A DNA stretch of 6,030 nt from positions 1 through 6,030 of the forward strand of contig NZ_CAJLUB010000111.1 of NCBI RefSeq assembly GCF_905209685.1, read 5' to 3'. The first letter of the stretch is position 1. The number at the start of each line of letters is the position of its first letter. Of this stretch, positions 5,879 to 6,030 are shown one piece after another. The position numbers were made by a program, and so were the translations under genes. The notes below the pieces were generated by a model. That model saw only the letters and a program-made list of their open reading frames with translations. It searched no databases and was not told the DNA's origin. This DNA comes from an uncultured Veillonella sp. (GTDB lineage Bacteria > Bacillota > Negativicutes > Veillonellales > Veillonellaceae).

Positions 5879-6030
5879 TTAGGACAATCTATCATCTTTC
5901 TCATCAAGCAAAGCACGTAACTCTGCAAATCGAGGATCCACCACAAAGGATTCACAAGAACAAGGTGAAACATTTAAATTTGCTCCGCAATGAACGCACA
6001 ATCCTTTGCAATCATCCTGACATAACACTT
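5879..6030 (-). CDS. yceD: DUF177 (YceD-like) protein, C-terminal part (starts outside the window)
   Basis: The last 49 codons are read in frame from 6028, ending at a TAA at 5879-5881; the start is beyond the window. The visible segment reads [18 protein letters not shown], then a CSC pair and [11 protein letters not shown]. The pattern of cysteines (C-x3-C-x3-C-x2-C, later C-x-C) followed by DPRF is the hallmark C-terminus of DUF177 proteins, which nearly always precede rpmF. Family members are linked to 23S rRNA or large-subunit maturation, but the molecular role here is inferred only from family. The cysteines suggest metal binding. The gene was found by reading the reverse strand at the window edge, where the fragment is too short to stand out as an ORF. 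Confidence 0.92.
   Translation of the reverse strand, partial: VLCQDDCKGLCVHCGANLNVSPCSCESFVVDPRFAELRALLDEKDDRLS

Noticed and set aside
5677..5973. A 98-residue reading frame that extends L32 at its N-terminus
   Set aside because: The extra 40 residues overlap the DUF177 gene in another frame and look unrelated to L32. A strong ribosome binding site and the conserved MAVPKRR start are at 5853.
1..6030. Mobile element, CRISPR, phage or defence system
   Set aside because: No transposase, integrase, regular spacer-repeat array, tRNA or attachment-like repeat was seen. All coding space is taken by housekeeping genes in a conserved order.

Overview
This window is a compact, single-strand block of core lipid-synthesis genes. 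Every supportable gene lies on the minus strand, so the biological order runs from high to low coordinates: a DUF177 (YceD-like) protein (partial), rpmF, a 320-nt non-coding gap, then fapR, plsX, fabH, fabK, fabD, fabG and acpP (partial). The DNA is fairly AT-rich. FapR with a FabK-type enoyl reductase points to a Firmicute. The gene order, codon use and protein sequences best fit Negativicutes, most likely Veillonella or a close relative; this assignment is from recall, not from a search.

Positions 6030 to 5677 hold the end of the DUF177 gene and the complete L32 ribosomal protein gene, a standard pair. Positions 5676 to 5357 are non-coding. They contain two strong intrinsic terminators in tandem that close the rpmF transcript, then a near-consensus promoter (TTGCCA, 17 nt, TATACT) and an operator-like sequence at the presumed transcription start of fapR. 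Positions 5356 to 1 are the fatty-acid/phospholipid operon itself. Spacing is 3 nt (fapR-plsX), a 17-nt overlap (plsX-fabH), 15 nt (fabH-fabK), 10 nt (fabK-fabD), 1 nt (fabD-fabG) and 51 nt (fabG-acpP). No terminator was seen inside the block.

The genes form one pathway. FabD loads malonate from malonyl-CoA onto ACP (acpP). FabH condenses acetyl-CoA with malonyl-ACP to start a chain. FabG reduces the 3-keto intermediate, and FabK performs the final enoyl reduction in each cycle. PlsX turns the finished acyl-ACP into acyl-phosphate for phospholipid synthesis. FapR is expected to repress the whole set. The elongating condensing enzyme (FabF), the dehydratase (FabZ) and acetyl-CoA carboxylase are not in the window.

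I do not see a new biological system here. The most interesting point is that FapR keeps its DNA-binding region but lacks the Arg-Gly pair that binds malonyl-CoA in characterised FapR proteins. Second in interest is the double-terminator gap that insulates rpmF from fapR.
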